From Hordeum vulgare subsp. vulgare (lineage: Eukaryota; Streptophyta; Magnoliopsida; Poales; Poaceae): DNA of 64,000 bases. Position 1 is the stretch's first letter. Each line of letters starts with the position of its first letter. The notes beneath the pieces were generated by a model. It did not search any database. It was not told the origin of the DNA and was given only the letters and a program-made list of their open reading frames with translations. This document shows, piece by piece, positions 43,253-55,215 of the stretch. The translations under genes were made by a program, and so were the position numbers. The DNA is taken from positions 210,254,741 through 210,318,740 of the forward strand of contig NC_058518.1 of assembly GCF_904849725.1 (NCBI RefSeq), written 5' to 3'.

Positions 43253-43684
43253 CTACATAACTCTATATCCGTTCTTGGCAACAAAGGTTTTACCTTCGGA
43301 TCTAAGATAGAAGGTATACCCAATAGTTTCCTTACGGTATCCTATGAATACACATTTCTCCGCTTTGGGTTCAAGCTTTTCTGGTTGAACTTTCTTCACA
43401 TAAGCATCGCAGCCCCAAACTTTTAGAAACGACAGTTTAGGTTTCTTGCCAAGCCATAGTACGTACAGTGTCGTCTCAACGGATTTAGATGGTGCCCTAT
43501 TTAAAGTGAATGCTGCAGTTTCCAATGCGTATCCCCAAAATGATAGCGGTAAGTCGGCAAGAGACATCATAGATCGTATCATATCCAATAAAGTGTGAAT
43601 ACGACTTTCAGACATTCCGTTACGTTGCGGTGTGCCAGGCGGCGTCAGTTGTGAAACAATTCCACACTTCCTTAGGTGTGCCAA
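43253..43684 (-). pseudogene. pol: Integrase C-terminal half of BARE-type element
   Basis: Starts MAHLRKCGIVSQLTPPGTP. The third catalytic acid sits in NGMSESRIHTLLDM. Then come LPLSFWGYALETAAFTLNRA and VWGCDAYVKK. It ends at KTFVAKNGYRV, just before the RT remnant. About 1 kb that normally joins integrase to RT is missing at 43250. Confidence 0.85.
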
Positions 43685-43823
43685 ACTCGTGACTCAAATA
43701 TTCTCCTCCACGATCAGATCCTAGACACTTTATTTTCTGTCACGTTGATTCTCAACCTCACTCTGAAATTCCTTGAACTTTTCAAACGTCTCAGATTTGT
43801 GCTTCATCAAGTAGACATACACA

Positions 43824-45410
43824 TTACCTACTCAAATCATCGGTGAGAGTGAGAACATAACGATAGCCACCGCGAGCTTCGACGGTCATTGGACCACACA
43901 CATCAGTATGTATTATTTCAAATAAGTCGGTTGCTCTCTCCATTATTCCTAAGAATGGAGTCTTAGTCATCTTGCCCATGAGGCACGGTTCGCATGTGTC
44001 AAATGATTCAAAGTCAAGAGACTCTAATAGTCCATCAGTATGGAGCTTCTTCATGCGCTTAACACCGATATGACCAAGGCGGCAGTGCCACAAGTATGTG
44101 GGACTATCATTATCAACGTTACATCTTTTGGTACTCACACTATGAATATGTGTAACATCACGATCGAGATTGATCAAGAATAAACCATTCACCAGTGGAG
44201 CATGACCACAAAACATATCACTCATATAAATAAAACAACCATTATTCTCTAACTTAAATGAGTAGCCGTCTCGCATTAAGAAAGACCCTGATACAATATT
44301 CATGCTCAAAGCTGGTACTAAATAACAATTATTAAGGTTTAAAACTAATCCCGACGATAAATGTAGAGGCAGCGTGCCGACGGCGATCACATCGACCTTG
44401 GAGCCATTCCCGACGCGCATCGTCACCTCGTCCTTGGTCAGTCTCCACTTATTCCGCAGTTCCTGCTTTGAGTTGCAAATGTGAGCAACAACACCGGTAT
44501 CAAATACCCAGGAGCTACTACGAGCGCTGGTAAGGTACACATCAATAACATGTATATCATATATACCTTTAATGTTGCCGGCCTTCTTGTCCTCTAAGTA
44601 ATTGGGGCAATTCCGCTTCCAGTGACCTTTTCCCTTGCAATAGAAGCACTCAGTCTCAGGCTTGGGTCCATTCTTTTTCTTCTTCCCAGTAATTTTCTTA
44701 CCGGGTGCGGCAACGGCTTTTCCGTCTTTCTTGAAGTTCTTCTTACCCTTGCCCTTCTTGAAACTGGTGGCCTTATTGACCATCAACACTTGATGCTCTT
44801 TCTTGATTTCTACTTCTGCAGACTTCAGCATCAAATACAACTCGGGAATGGTCTTCTCCATCCCTTGCATGTTGTAGTTCAGCACAAAACCTTTGTAGCT
44901 TGGTGGGAGAGACTGGAGAATTCTGTCAATTATAGCGTCATCCCAAAGTTCAACTCCAAGCGAAGTCAGACGACCGTGTAACCCAGACATTCTGAATATA
45001 TGCTCACTAACAGAACTGTTCTCCTCCATCTTGCAACTAAAGAACTTGTCGGAGACTTCATATCTCTCAACACGGGCATGAGCTTGAAAAACTAGTTTCA
45101 TCTCCTGGAACATCTCATATGCTCTGTGTTGCTCAAAATGCCTTTGCAGCCCCGTTTCCAAATTGTATAACATGCCACACCTAACCAGAGAGTAGTCATC
45201 ACTCCGCGTCTGCCATACGTTCTGAATGTCCTTGGCCGTTGCGGGAGTAGGAAGGTCACCTAGCGCCGCATTAAGGACATAAGCCTTTTTAGCTTCTTTG
45301 AGGATGAGCTGCAAGTTGCGGACCCAGTCCGCATAGTTGCTACCATAATCTTTCAGCTTGTTTTTCTCTAGGAATGCGTTGAAATTGAGGTTGATAGGTG
45401 CGTTGGCCAT
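43824..45410 (-). CDS. gag: Gag, protease and start of integrase, BARE-type
   Basis: 528 codons from ATG at 45410 (MANAPINLNFNAFLEKNKL). The gag domain has AYEMFQEMK, SEHIFRMSGLHGRLTSLGVE and ILQSLPPSYKGFV. A basic linker precedes the zinc knuckle CFYCKGKGHWKRNC (about residue 255). The protease active site WVFDTGVVAHICN is near residue 305. The pre-integrase HHCC region has HCRLGHIG and CEPCLMGK. The first integrase acid is in HTDVCGPM. The frame shifts near 43824, and the second acid (SDRGGEY type) is in other frames at 43690-43820. In this family gag and pol share one frame. This part could still yield a Gag-protease protein. Confidence 0.85.
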   Translation of the reverse strand: MANAPINLNFNAFLEKNKLKDYGSNYADWVRNLQLILKEAKKAYVLNAALGDLPTPATAKDIQNVWQTRSDDYSLVRCGMLYNLETGLQRHFEQHRAYEMFQEMKLVFQAHARVERYEVSDKFFSCKMEENSSVSEHIFRMSGLHGRLTSLGVELWDDAIIDRILQSLPPSYKGFVLNYNMQGMEKTIPELYLMLKSAEVEIKKEHQVLMVNKATSFKKGKGKKNFKKDGKAVAAPGKKITGKKKKNGPKPETECFYCKGKGHWKRNCPNYLEDKKAGNIKGIYDIHVIDVYLTSARSSSWVFDTGVVAHICNSKQELRNKWRLTKDEVTMRVGNGSKVDVIAVGTLPLHLSSGLVLNLNNCYLVPALSMNIVSGSFLMRDGYSFKLENNGCFIYMSDMFCGHAPLVNGLFLINLDRDVTHIHSVSTKRCNVDNDSPTYLWHCRLGHIGVKRMKKLHTDGLLESLDFESFDTCEPCLMGKMTKTPFLGIMERATDLFEIIHTDVCGPMTVEARGGYRYVLTLTDDLSR

Positions 45411-46334
45411 TGGATCTACAATATTCGTAAAGACAACTTTTAGACTAAGTTCATGACAATTAAGTTAATTTAATAAAATTAAGTATGAACTCCCACTTAA
45501 ATCAACATCCCTCTAGTCATCTAAGTGATACATGATCCATGTCGACTAACCCATGTCCGATCATCACGTGAGACGGACTAGTCATCATGGTGAGAAACTT
45601 CAAGCTGATCGTATTCAACCATATGACTCATGTTCGAACTTTCGGTCTCTTGCATCCGAGGTCATGTTCGTACATGCTAAGCTCGTCGAGTCAATCTAAG
45701 TGTTTCGCGTGTGTTAATCTAGCTTACACACGTTGTATGCGAACGTTAGAATTTATCAGACCCGATCATCACGTGGTGCTTCGAGACAACGATCCTTCGC
45801 AACGGTGCACACTTAGGGGAATACGTTCTCGAAATTTTTTATGAGGGATCATCTTATTATGCTACCGTCGTTCTAAGCAATAAGATGAAAAACATGATAA
45901 ACATCACATGCAATCATATAGTGACATGATATGGCCATTATCATCTTTTCTCTTTCGATCTCCATCTTCGGGCATCGCATGATCATCATTGTCACCGGCG
46001 TGACACCATGATCTCCATCATCGTGTCTCCGTGAAGTCGTCACGCCAACTATTACTACTACTACTATAACTAACCGTTAGCAATAAAGTAAAAGTAGTAA
46101 ACACATGGCGTTGCATCTCATACAATAAATTAAGACAACTCCTATGGCTCCTGCCGGTTGCCATACTCAACGACATGCAAGTCGTGCATCCTATTACAAT
46201 AACTTGATCATATCATACATCACACATGTAACATCACAACTTTGGCCATATCACATCACATGTCAAACCCTGTAAAAACAAGTTAGACGTCCTCTAATTG
46301 TTGTTGCAAGTTTTACGTGGCTGATTTGGATTTC
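45411..46334 (-). other. Leader next to gag, ending at a deletion junction
   Basis: Untranslated leader. It includes a CTA/ACT trinucleotide run (46045-46065) that recurs in each array unit. At 46334/46335 the sequence jumps from leader (TTTCTAGCAAG) into the LTR (ATCGCGGTGTG). Compared with 47771-48269, about 500 bp with the primer site and LTR end are missing. Confidence 0.75.
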
Positions 46335-48098
46335 TAGCAAGATCGCGGTGTGATTCCGATCTAGTGCCGAACCACGGCACCTCTGCGTTCAACACACGTG
46401 CAGCCCGATGACGTCTCCCTTACCTTGATCCAACAAGGAGGAGGGAGAGGTTGGGGAAGATCTCCGGTAGAACGACGGCGTGGTGTCGATGGAGAGATGA
46501 GGTCTCCCGGGAGGGCTTCGCCAAGCACCGTGGGAGAGGAGGAAGAAGAAGAGTAGGGCTGCGCCGAGAGAGAGATCGAAAACTGTGTCTCCAATGGCCA
46601 AAAACCCGCTATATATAGGGGGAAGGGAGGGTGGCGCCCCCTTTAGGGTTTCCACCTTGAGGGGGTGCAGCCCTAGATGGGGGGAGGAGTGGTGGCCAGG
46701 AGGGGAGGAGGGTTGGCGCACCCCTTGGTGGGCCTTAGGCCCACCTGCGCTAGGGTTCCCCCCTTCCCCCTCTCAGGCTCCATGGGCTGGGTGTGGGGGG
46801 CGCACAAGCCCACCCAGGGGCTGGTTCCCTCTCACAATTGCCCCATGTAGCCTCTTGGGGCTGGTGGCCTCTCCTGGTGGGCCTCCGGAACCCTTTAGGT
46901 GGTCCCGACACATTGCCGATGGTGCCCGAAACATTTCCGGCGTCCAAACCCATCAATCCTATATATCATCTTTACCTCCGGACCATTCCGGAGCTCCTCT
47001 TGATGTTCGGGATCTCATCCGGGACTCCGAACAACCTTCGGTAACCTCGTACAACAATTCCTTATAACCCTAGCGTCATCGAAGCTTAAGTGTGTAGACC
47101 CTACAGGTTCGGGAGGCATGTAGACATGACCGAGACACCCCTCCGGCCAATGACCATCAGCGGGGTCTGGATACCCATGGTGGCTCCCACATGTTCCACG
47201 ATGATGTCATCAGATGAACAACGATGTCAAGGATTCAATCAATCCCTTATACAATTCCCTTTGTCTATCGGTATAGAACTTGCCCAAGATTCGATCGTCG
47301 GTATACCTATACCTTGTTCAATCAAGTTACAGGTAAATCTCTTTACTCGTTCCATAGCACATTATACCATTATCACCTTTGCTTTTTCGATCTCCATCTT
47401 CGGGCATCGCATGTTCATCATTGTCACCGGCGTGACACCATGATCTCCATCATCGTGTCTCCATGAAGTCGTCACGCCAACTACTACTACTACTATAGCT
47501 AACCGTTACCAATGAAGTAAAAGTAGTAAACACATGGCGTTGCATCTCATACAATAAATTAAGACAACTCCTATGGCTCCTGCCGGTTGTCATACTCAAC
47601 GACATGCAAGTCGTGAATCCTATTACAATAACTTGATCATCTCATACATCACACATGTAACATTACAACTTTGGCCATATCACATCACATGTCAAACCCT
47701 GCAAAAACAAGTTAGACGTCCTCTAATTGTTGTTGCAAGTTTTACGTGGCTGATTTGGGTTTCTAGCAAGAACGCCTTCTTACCTATGTGACAGCCACAA
47801 CGATGATATGCCAAAGCTATTTACCCTTCATAAGGACCCTTTTCATCAAATCCAATCTGACTAGAGTGGGAGAGACAGACACCCGCTAGCCACCTTTATG
47901 CACGGTGTGCATGCCGGTCAGTGGAACCTGTCTCACGTAAGCGTACGTGTAAGGTCGGTCCGGGCCACTTCATCCCACAATACCGTCGGAAAAGAATAAG
48001 ACTAGTAGCGGAAAGCAATTGACAAATCAGTGCCCACAACCTTTTGTGTTCTACTCGTGCATGGAATCTACGCATAGAAAACCTGGCTCAGATGCCAA
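46335..48098 (-). repeat. LTR-leader array unit 1 (gag-proximal)
   Basis: Partial LTR 46335-47361 joined to leader 47362-48098 through the chimeric junction TAGCACATTATACCATTATC (47356-47375). TATA at 46610-46618. The primer-type site TTGGCATCTGAGCCAGG on the minus strand lies at 48082-48098. Confidence 0.85.
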
Positions 48099-50023
48099 TG
48101 TTGGGTAACGTAGCATAAATTCAAAATTTTCCTACGCCATATTCAGATCTTCCTACGGAGAGACCAGCAACGAGAGAGGGGAGAGTGCATCTTCATACCT
48201 TTGAAGATCGCTAAACGGAAGCGTTGCTAGAACGTGGTTGATGGAGTCGTACTCGCGGCGATTCAGATTGCGGTGTGATTCTGATCTAGTGCCAAACCAC
48301 AACACCTCCACGTTCAACACACGTGCAGCCCGATGACGTCTCCCTTACCTTGATCCAGCAAGGAGGAGGGAGAGGTGGGGGAAGATCTCCAGCAAAACGA
48401 CGGCCTGGTGTCGATGGAGAGATGAGGTCTCCCGGCACGGCTTCGCCAAGCACCGTGGGAGAGGAGGAAGAAGAAGAGTAGGGCTGCACCGAGAGAGAGA
48501 TAGAAAACTGTGTCTCCAATGGCCAAAACCCCCGCCATATATAGGGGCAAGGGAGGGCGGTGCCCCCTTTACGGTTTCCACCTTGAGGGGGTGCATCCCT
48601 AGATGGGGGGAGAAGTGGCGGCCAGGAGGGGAGGAGGGTTGGCGCACCCCTTGGTGGGCCTTAGGCCCACCTGCGCTAGGGTTCCCCCTTCCCCCACTTA
48701 GGCTCCATGGGCTGGCTGTGGGGGGTGCAACAGTCCACCCAGGGGCTGGTTCCCTCTCACACTTGGCCCATGTAGCCTCTTGGGGCTGGTGGCCTCTCCC
48801 GGTGGGCCTCCGGAACCCTTTAGGTGGTCCCGACACTTTGCCGGTGGTGCCCGAAACATTTCCGGCGTCCAAACCCATCCATCCTATATATCATCTTTAC
48901 CTACGAACCATTTCAGAGCACCTCGTGACGTTCGAGATCTCATCCGGGACTCCGAACAACCTTCGGTAACCTCGTACAATAATTCCCTATAAACCTAGCG
49001 TCATCGAAGCTTAAGTGTGTAGACCCTATAGGTTCGGGAGGCATGCAGACATGACCGAGACACCCCTCCGGCCAATGCCCATCAACGGGGTCTGGATACC
49101 CATGGTGGCTCCCACATGTTCCACGATGATGTCATCGGATGAACCATGATGTCAAGGATTCAATCAATCCCATATACAATTCCCTTTGTGTGTCGGTATA
49201 GAACTTGCCCGAGATTCGATCGTCGGTATACCTATACCTTGTTCAAGCAAGTTACAGGTAAGTCTCTTTACTCGTTCCGTAGCACATTATACCATTATCA
49301 CCTTTGCTCTTTCGATCTCCATCTTAGGGCATCGCATGGTCATCATTGCCACCGGCGTGAAACCAAGATCTCCATCATAGTGTCTCCGTGAAGTCGTCAC
49401 GCGAACTACTACTACTACTATAGCTAACCGTTAGCAATGAAGTAAAAGTAGTAAACACATGGCGTTGCATCTCATACAAAATATTAAGACAACTCCTATG
49501 GCCCCTACAGGTTGTCATACTCAACGACATGCAAGTCGTGAATCCTATTACAATAACTTGATCATCTCATACATCACACATGTAACATCACAACTTTGGC
49601 CATATCACATCACATGTCAAACCCTGCAAAAACAAGTTAGACGTCCTCTAATTGTTGTTGCAACTTTTACGTGGCTGATTTGTGTTTCTAGCAGGGACGC
49701 CTTCTTTCCTATGTGGCAGCCACAACGGTGATATTCCAAAGCTATTTACCCTTCATAAGGACCCTTTTCATCAAATCCAATCTGACTAGAGTGGGAGAGA
49801 CAGACACCCGCTAGCCACCTTTATGCACGGTGTGCATGTCGGTCGGTGGAACCTATCTCACGTAAGCGTACGTGTAAGGTCGGTCCGGGCCGCTTCATTC
49901 CACAATACCGTCGGAAAAGAATAAGACTAGTAGCGGAAAGCAATTGACAAATCAGTGCCCACAACCTTTTGTGTTCTACTCGTGCATGGAATCTACCCAT
50001 AGAAAACCTGGCTCGGATGCCAA
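48099..50023 (-). repeat. LTR-leader array unit 2
   Basis: 1925 bp: partial LTR (TGTTGGGTAACG at 48099 to about 49287) and leader to 50023, with the same junction near 49281-49300. TATA-like CATATATAG at 48536-48544. Primer-type site at 50007-50023. Confidence 0.88.
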
Positions 50024-51954
50024 TGTTGGGTAACGTAGCGTAAATTCAAAATTCTCCTACGCCATATTCAGATCTTCCTACGGAGAGACCAGAAACGAGA
50101 GAGGAGAGAGTGCATCTTCATACCTTTGAAGAGCGCTAAACGGAAGCGGTGCTAGAACGCGGTTCATGGAGTCGTACTCGCGGCGATTCAGATCGCGGTG
50201 TGATTCTGATCTAGTGCCGAACCACGGCACCTCCATGTTCAACACACGTGCAGCCCGATGACGTCTCCCTTACCTTGATCCAGCAAGGAGGAGGGAGAGG
50301 TTGGGGAAGATCTCCGGCAGAACGACGGCGTGGTGTCGATGGAGAGATGAGGTCTCCCGGCAGGGCTTCGCCAAGCACCGTGGGAGAGGAGGAAGAAGAA
50401 GAGTAGGGCTGCGCCAAGAGAGAGATAGAAAACTGTGTCTCCAATGGCCAAAACCCCCGCTATATATAGGTGCAAGGGAGGGTAGCGCCTCCTTTAGGGT
50501 TTCCACCTTGAGGGGGGTGCAGCCCTAGATGGGGGGAGGATTGGCGGCCAGGAGGGGAGGAGGGGTGGCGCACCCCTTGGTGGGCCTTAGGCCCACCTGC
50601 GCTAGGGTTCCCCCTTCCCCCACTTAGGCTCCATGGGCTGGCTGTGGGGGGTGCAACAGTCCACCCAGGGGCTGGTTCCCTCTCACACTTGGCCCATGTA
50701 GCCTCTTGGGGCTGGTGGCCTCTCCCGGTGAGCCTCCGGAACCCTTTAGGTGGTCCCGACACTTTGCCGGTGGTGCCCGAAACATTTCCGGCGTCCAAAC
50801 CCATCCATCCTATATATCATCTTTACCTCCAGACCATTCCGGAGCTCCTCGTGACGTTCAGGATGTCATCCCGGACTCCGAACAACCTTCGGTAACCTTG
50901 TACAACAATTCCCTATAACCCTAGCGTCATTGAAGCTTAAGTGTGTAGACCCTATGGGTTCGGGAGGCATGCAGACATGACCGAGACACCCCTCCGGCCA
51001 ATGACCATCAGCGGGGTCTGGATACCCATGGTGGCTCCCACATGTTCCACGATGATGTCATCGGATGAACCACGATGTCAAGGATTCAATCAATACCGTA
51101 TACAATTCCCTTTGTCTGTCGGTATAGAACTTGCCCGATATTCGATCGTCGGTATACCTATACCTTGTTCAATCAAGTTACAGGTAAGTCTCTTTACTCG
51201 TTCTGTAGCACATTATACCATTATCAACTTTGCTCTTTCGATCTCCATCTTCGGGCATCGCATGATTATCATTGTCACCGGCATGACACCATGATCTTCA
51301 TCATCGTGTCTCCGTGAAGTCGTCACGCCAACTACTACTACTACTACTACTATAGCTAACCGTTAGCAATGAAGTAAAAGTAGTAAACACATGGCATTGC
51401 ATCTCATACAATAAATTAAGACAACTCCTATGGCTCCTGCCGGTTGTCATACTCAACGACATGCAAGTCGTGAATCCTATTACAATAACTTGATCATCTC
51501 ATACATCACACATGTAACATCACAACTTTGGCCGTATCACATCACATGTCAAACCCTGCAAAAACAGGTTAGACGTCCTCTAATTGTTGCTGCAAGTTTT
51601 ACGTGGCTGATTTGGGTTTCTAGCAGGAACGCCTTCTTACCTATGTGACAGCCACAACGATGATATGCCAAAGCTATTTACCCTTCATAAGGACCCTTTT
51701 CATCAAATCCAATCTGACTAGATTGGGAGAGATAGACACCCGCTAGCCACCTTTATGCATGGTGTGCATGTCGGTCGGTGGAACCTGTCTCACGTAAGCG
51801 TACGTGTAATGTCGGTCCGGGCCGCTTCATCCCACAATACGTCGGAAAAGAATAAGACTAGTAGCGGAAAGCAATTGACAAATCAGCGCCCACAACCTTT
51901 TGTGTTCTACTCGTGCATGGAATCTACGCATAGAAAACCTGGCTCGCATGCCAC
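50024..51954 (-). repeat. LTR-leader array unit 3
   Basis: 1931 bp with the same structure and junction (near 51206-51225). TATATATAGG at 50461-50470. Primer-type site at 51938-51954, next to the full 5' LTR; this is the one that would be used in normal priming. The CTA run (51325-51352) is longer here than in the other units. Confidence 0.88.
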
Positions 51955-53716
51955 TGTTGGGTAACGTAGCATAAATTCAAAATTTTCCTACACCATATTC
52001 AGATCTTCCTATGGAGAGACCAGCAACGAGAGAGGGGAGAGTGCATCTTCATACCTTTGAAGATCGCTAAGCAGAAGCATTGCTAGAACGCCGTTGATGG
52101 AGTCGTACTCGCGGCGATTCAGATCGCGGTGTGATTTCGATCTAGTGCCGAACCACGGCACCTCCGCGTTCAACACACGTGCAGCCCGGTGACGTATCCC
52201 TTACCTTGATCCAACGAGGAGGAGGGAGAGGTCGGGGAATATCTCCGGCAGCACGACGGCGTGGTGTCGATGGAGAGACGAGGTCTCCCGGCAGGGCTTC
52301 GCCAAGCACCGGGGGAGAGGAGGAAGAAGAAGAGTAGGGCTGTGCCGAGAAAGAGATAGAAAACCGTGTCTCCAATTGCCAAAACCCCCGCTATATATAG
52401 GGGGAAGGGAGGGTGGCACCCCCTTTAGTGTTTCCACCTTGAGGCGGGTGCAGCACTAGATGGGGGGAGGAGTGGCGGCTAGGAGGGGAGGAGGGGTGGC
52501 GCACCCCTTGGTGGGCCTTAGGCCAACTTGCGCTAGGGTTCCCCCCTTCCCCCTCTTAGGCTCCATTGATTGGCTATGGGGGGTGCACCAGCCCACCCAG
52601 GGGCTGGTTCCCTCTCACACTTGGCCCATGTAGCCTCTTAGGGCTGGTGGCCTCTCCCGGTGGGCCTCTGGACCCTTCCGGTGGTCCCAACGTTTTGCCA
52701 GTGGTGCCCGAAACATTTCTGGCGTCCAAACCCATCCATCCTATATATCATCTTTACCTCTGGACCATTCCGGAGCTCCTCGTGACATTCGGGATCTCAT
52801 CCGGGACTCCGAACAACCTTCGGTAACCTCGTACAACAATTCCCTATAACCCTAGCGTCATCGAACTTTATGTGTGTAGACCCTACGGGTTCGGCAGGCA
52901 TGCAGACATGACCGAGACACCGCTTCGGCCAATAACCACCAGCGGGGACTGGATACCCATGATGGCTCCCACATGTTCCACGATGATCTCATCGGATGAA
53001 CCATGATGTCAAGGATTCAATCAATCCCGTATACAATTTCCTTTGTCTATCGGTATAGAACTTGCCTGAGATTCGATCACGTTACCTATACCTTGTTCAA
53101 TCACGTTACCGGTAAGTCTCTTTACTCGTTCTGTAGCACATCATCGCGTGACCAACTACTTAGTCACACTGAGCTCATTATGATGATGTTCTATCGAGTG
53201 GTCCTAGAGATACCTCTCGGTCACACGGAGCGACAAATCCCGATCTTGATCCGTACAAACCCAACAGACACTTTTGGAGATACCCGTAGTGCACTTTTAT
53301 AGTCGCACAGTTACGTTGTGACGTTTGATACACCCGAAGCACTCCTACGGTATCCGCGAGTTGCACAATCTCATGGTCGACGGAAAAGACACTTGACATT
53401 AGAAAAGCTTTAGGATACGAACAACACGATCTACTGATATGCTTAGGATTGGGTCTTGGCCATCACATCATTCTCCCAATGATGTGATCCAGTTATCAAT
53501 GACATCTAATGTCCATGATTAGGAAACCATGATCATCTATTGATCAACGAGCTAGCCAACTAGAGGCTTGCTAGGGAGACATTGTGATCTATTTATTCAC
53601 ACATGTATTACTCTTTCCTGTTAATACAATTATAGCATGAACAGTAGACGATTATCATGAACAAGGAAATATGATAATAACCATTTTATTATTGCCTCTA
53701 GGGCATATTTCCAACA
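51955..53716 (-). repeat. Full 5' LTR of BARE-type element
   Basis: 1762 bp, TG...CA on both strands, matching 40476-42237. Promoter core CTATATATAG at 52391-52400. After the point where the array units switch to leader (53134), this copy continues through the remaining 580 bp of LTR. Confidence 0.9.
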
Positions 53717-53721
53717 TTCCT

Positions 53722-55215
53722 TTGGTCATCGCCTCAGGGGGGCCTGAGGCCTCCAGAGACTCTTTGTGGTGGTATCAAGTTTTGGTCCGGACCCCTGAGC
53801 GGGAGTTGACTACTGAGAAATGTTTGTCCCTGGGGAGGCAAGTCCTTGCCTTCATGCTCCTTGACTCCTAGGGGGGTGTGGAGTATTCATCTCCAAAAAT
53901 GTCCTCCGTTCGGGAGGCTTTAAAGAGAGTGAAATGAGAAAGCGCGAGAGAAACCCCCCCTTTTGTTTTCCGAACGTCACATAGTGAGAATTAAAAATCA
54001 ACTTTTGAAATCGACAAGTTTAATTTCAGTAGAAGATAGTTCGAAGTCCAAGAAAAGCAAGCAAACGCCGCGTCACGCACTCAGGCTGGCATAGTCATTG
54101 GTGGACTATATGGGTTAGCCTGCCAGCTTCGGGCATAGTCATTGGTGGACTAGGTTGATTGCCTTCGTCTGCACCCATCGTGGAGCGTAGGTCTTCCACT
54201 AGGCGTGGGGTGGACCCGTTTTGCGTCCTCAGGGGTCCCTGGGCATATACAACCTCGGCTCGTTATTACGTGAGAGTGTCATGGTGGGGGTGTATACGGG
54301 AGGTCGCGAGGACGCTTTGGCCTCGCGAGTGTGCCTACCCCCGAGGTATAGACGCCTGATTCCGGAAGTCATTGGTGGATTGTGTTGATTTCCTCTGTCT
54401 GTACCCTACGCGGAGCATAGGTCTTCCACTAGGCGTGGGGTGGACCCCTTCCGCGTCCTTGGGGGGCCATGGGCATATACAGCCTCGTCTCACTATTACG
54501 TTAGTGTGATGGGATGAAGTAGGTTCCAGAAGGATTGAAGGACAATGGAGAGGTGTGATAGATCGATGCAGGTCCTGCGCGCTCCTTCTCCCGAGGCTAG
54601 TTAAGATCTTTTCTTTGTTTCTACATCGATAGGTCCCAGTCTTGCACATTTCCCTGCCGTCGTGAGGTGCCTCACGAGGCAAGGCCCCGACAACCCCCGA
54701 TACCGACCAAACCTGGAAAGCACCAGGGTGGTCAAGTGGCTTTGTGACCAATAAGGCTCGTGAGGCACGATAGTCAGGAGCCCCCTTTAATGTTCGAGCG
54801 ACTCTACGTCGCTAGGATCTAGTCCCGCACATTTCCCGACAACCATTGCGTGTGACCGAGTGAACGGATGTAGCTACGGGGTCAAGCCCTGCCACCCCTA
54901 ATAACGACCGGATATCCGAGGACGATATCAAGGGCGGCAGGTGGCCTTGTGACCGGTAAGGCCCCTGAGGTGCGATGCTCAGGAGTCCCCTTTTGACGTT
55001 CAAGCGATTCTGCCTCGCTAGGATCTAGTCCCGCTCATTTCCCGACCGGCGTTGCGTGTGACCAAGTGAACGAATGTAGCTACGGGGTCATGCCCTGCCA
55101 CCCCTGATAACGACCGGATATCCGAGGTTGATATCAAGGGAGGCAAGTGGCCTTGTGAACAGTAAGGCCCCTGAGGCGCGATGCTCAGGAGCCCCCTTTT
55201 GACGCTCAAGTGACT
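53722..55215. repeat. Tandem repeat region, right part
   Basis: Two repeat types. A 231-bp period is seen at about 54131-54500 (CATTGGTGGACTAGGTTGAT against CATTGGTGGATTGTGTTGAT, both followed by TCTTCCACTAGGCGTGGGGT). A 206-bp period is seen at about 54790-55215, with GCTAGGATCTAGTCCCGC, GTAGCTACGGGGTCA and ACGACCGGATATCCGAGG at matching offsets. A less similar unit lies at 54630-54790. The second type also occurs at 40000-40475. No gene. A short inverted repeat CCTCAG...CTGAGG is at 53731-53748. Confidence 0.75.

Larger units (their letters stand above)
40476..53716 (-). mobile_element. BARE1/Angela-type copia element with tandem LTR-leader array
   Basis: The ends are TGTTGGGTAACG (40476) and ATTTCCAACA (53716), with an exact target duplication TTCCT (40471-40475 and 53717-53721). 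The 3' LTR is 40476-42237 and the full 5' LTR is 51955-53716, both 1762 bp. Between the 5' LTR and gag (start 45410) lie about 5.6 kb of repeated partial-LTR plus leader units (46335-51954). gag and part of pol are long. RT has lost its N-terminal part and the polypurine tract is deleted, so the element cannot be autonomous. Confidence 0.92.

Noticed and set aside
46045..46065. Trinucleotide runs (ACT/CTA) as independent microsatellite loci
   Set aside because: They belong to the copia leader and are copied with each array unit.
54812..55209. Two similar 63-codon minus-strand frames that look like a gene duplication
   Set aside because: They are two units of the 206-bp tandem repeat and have no recognisable protein motif.
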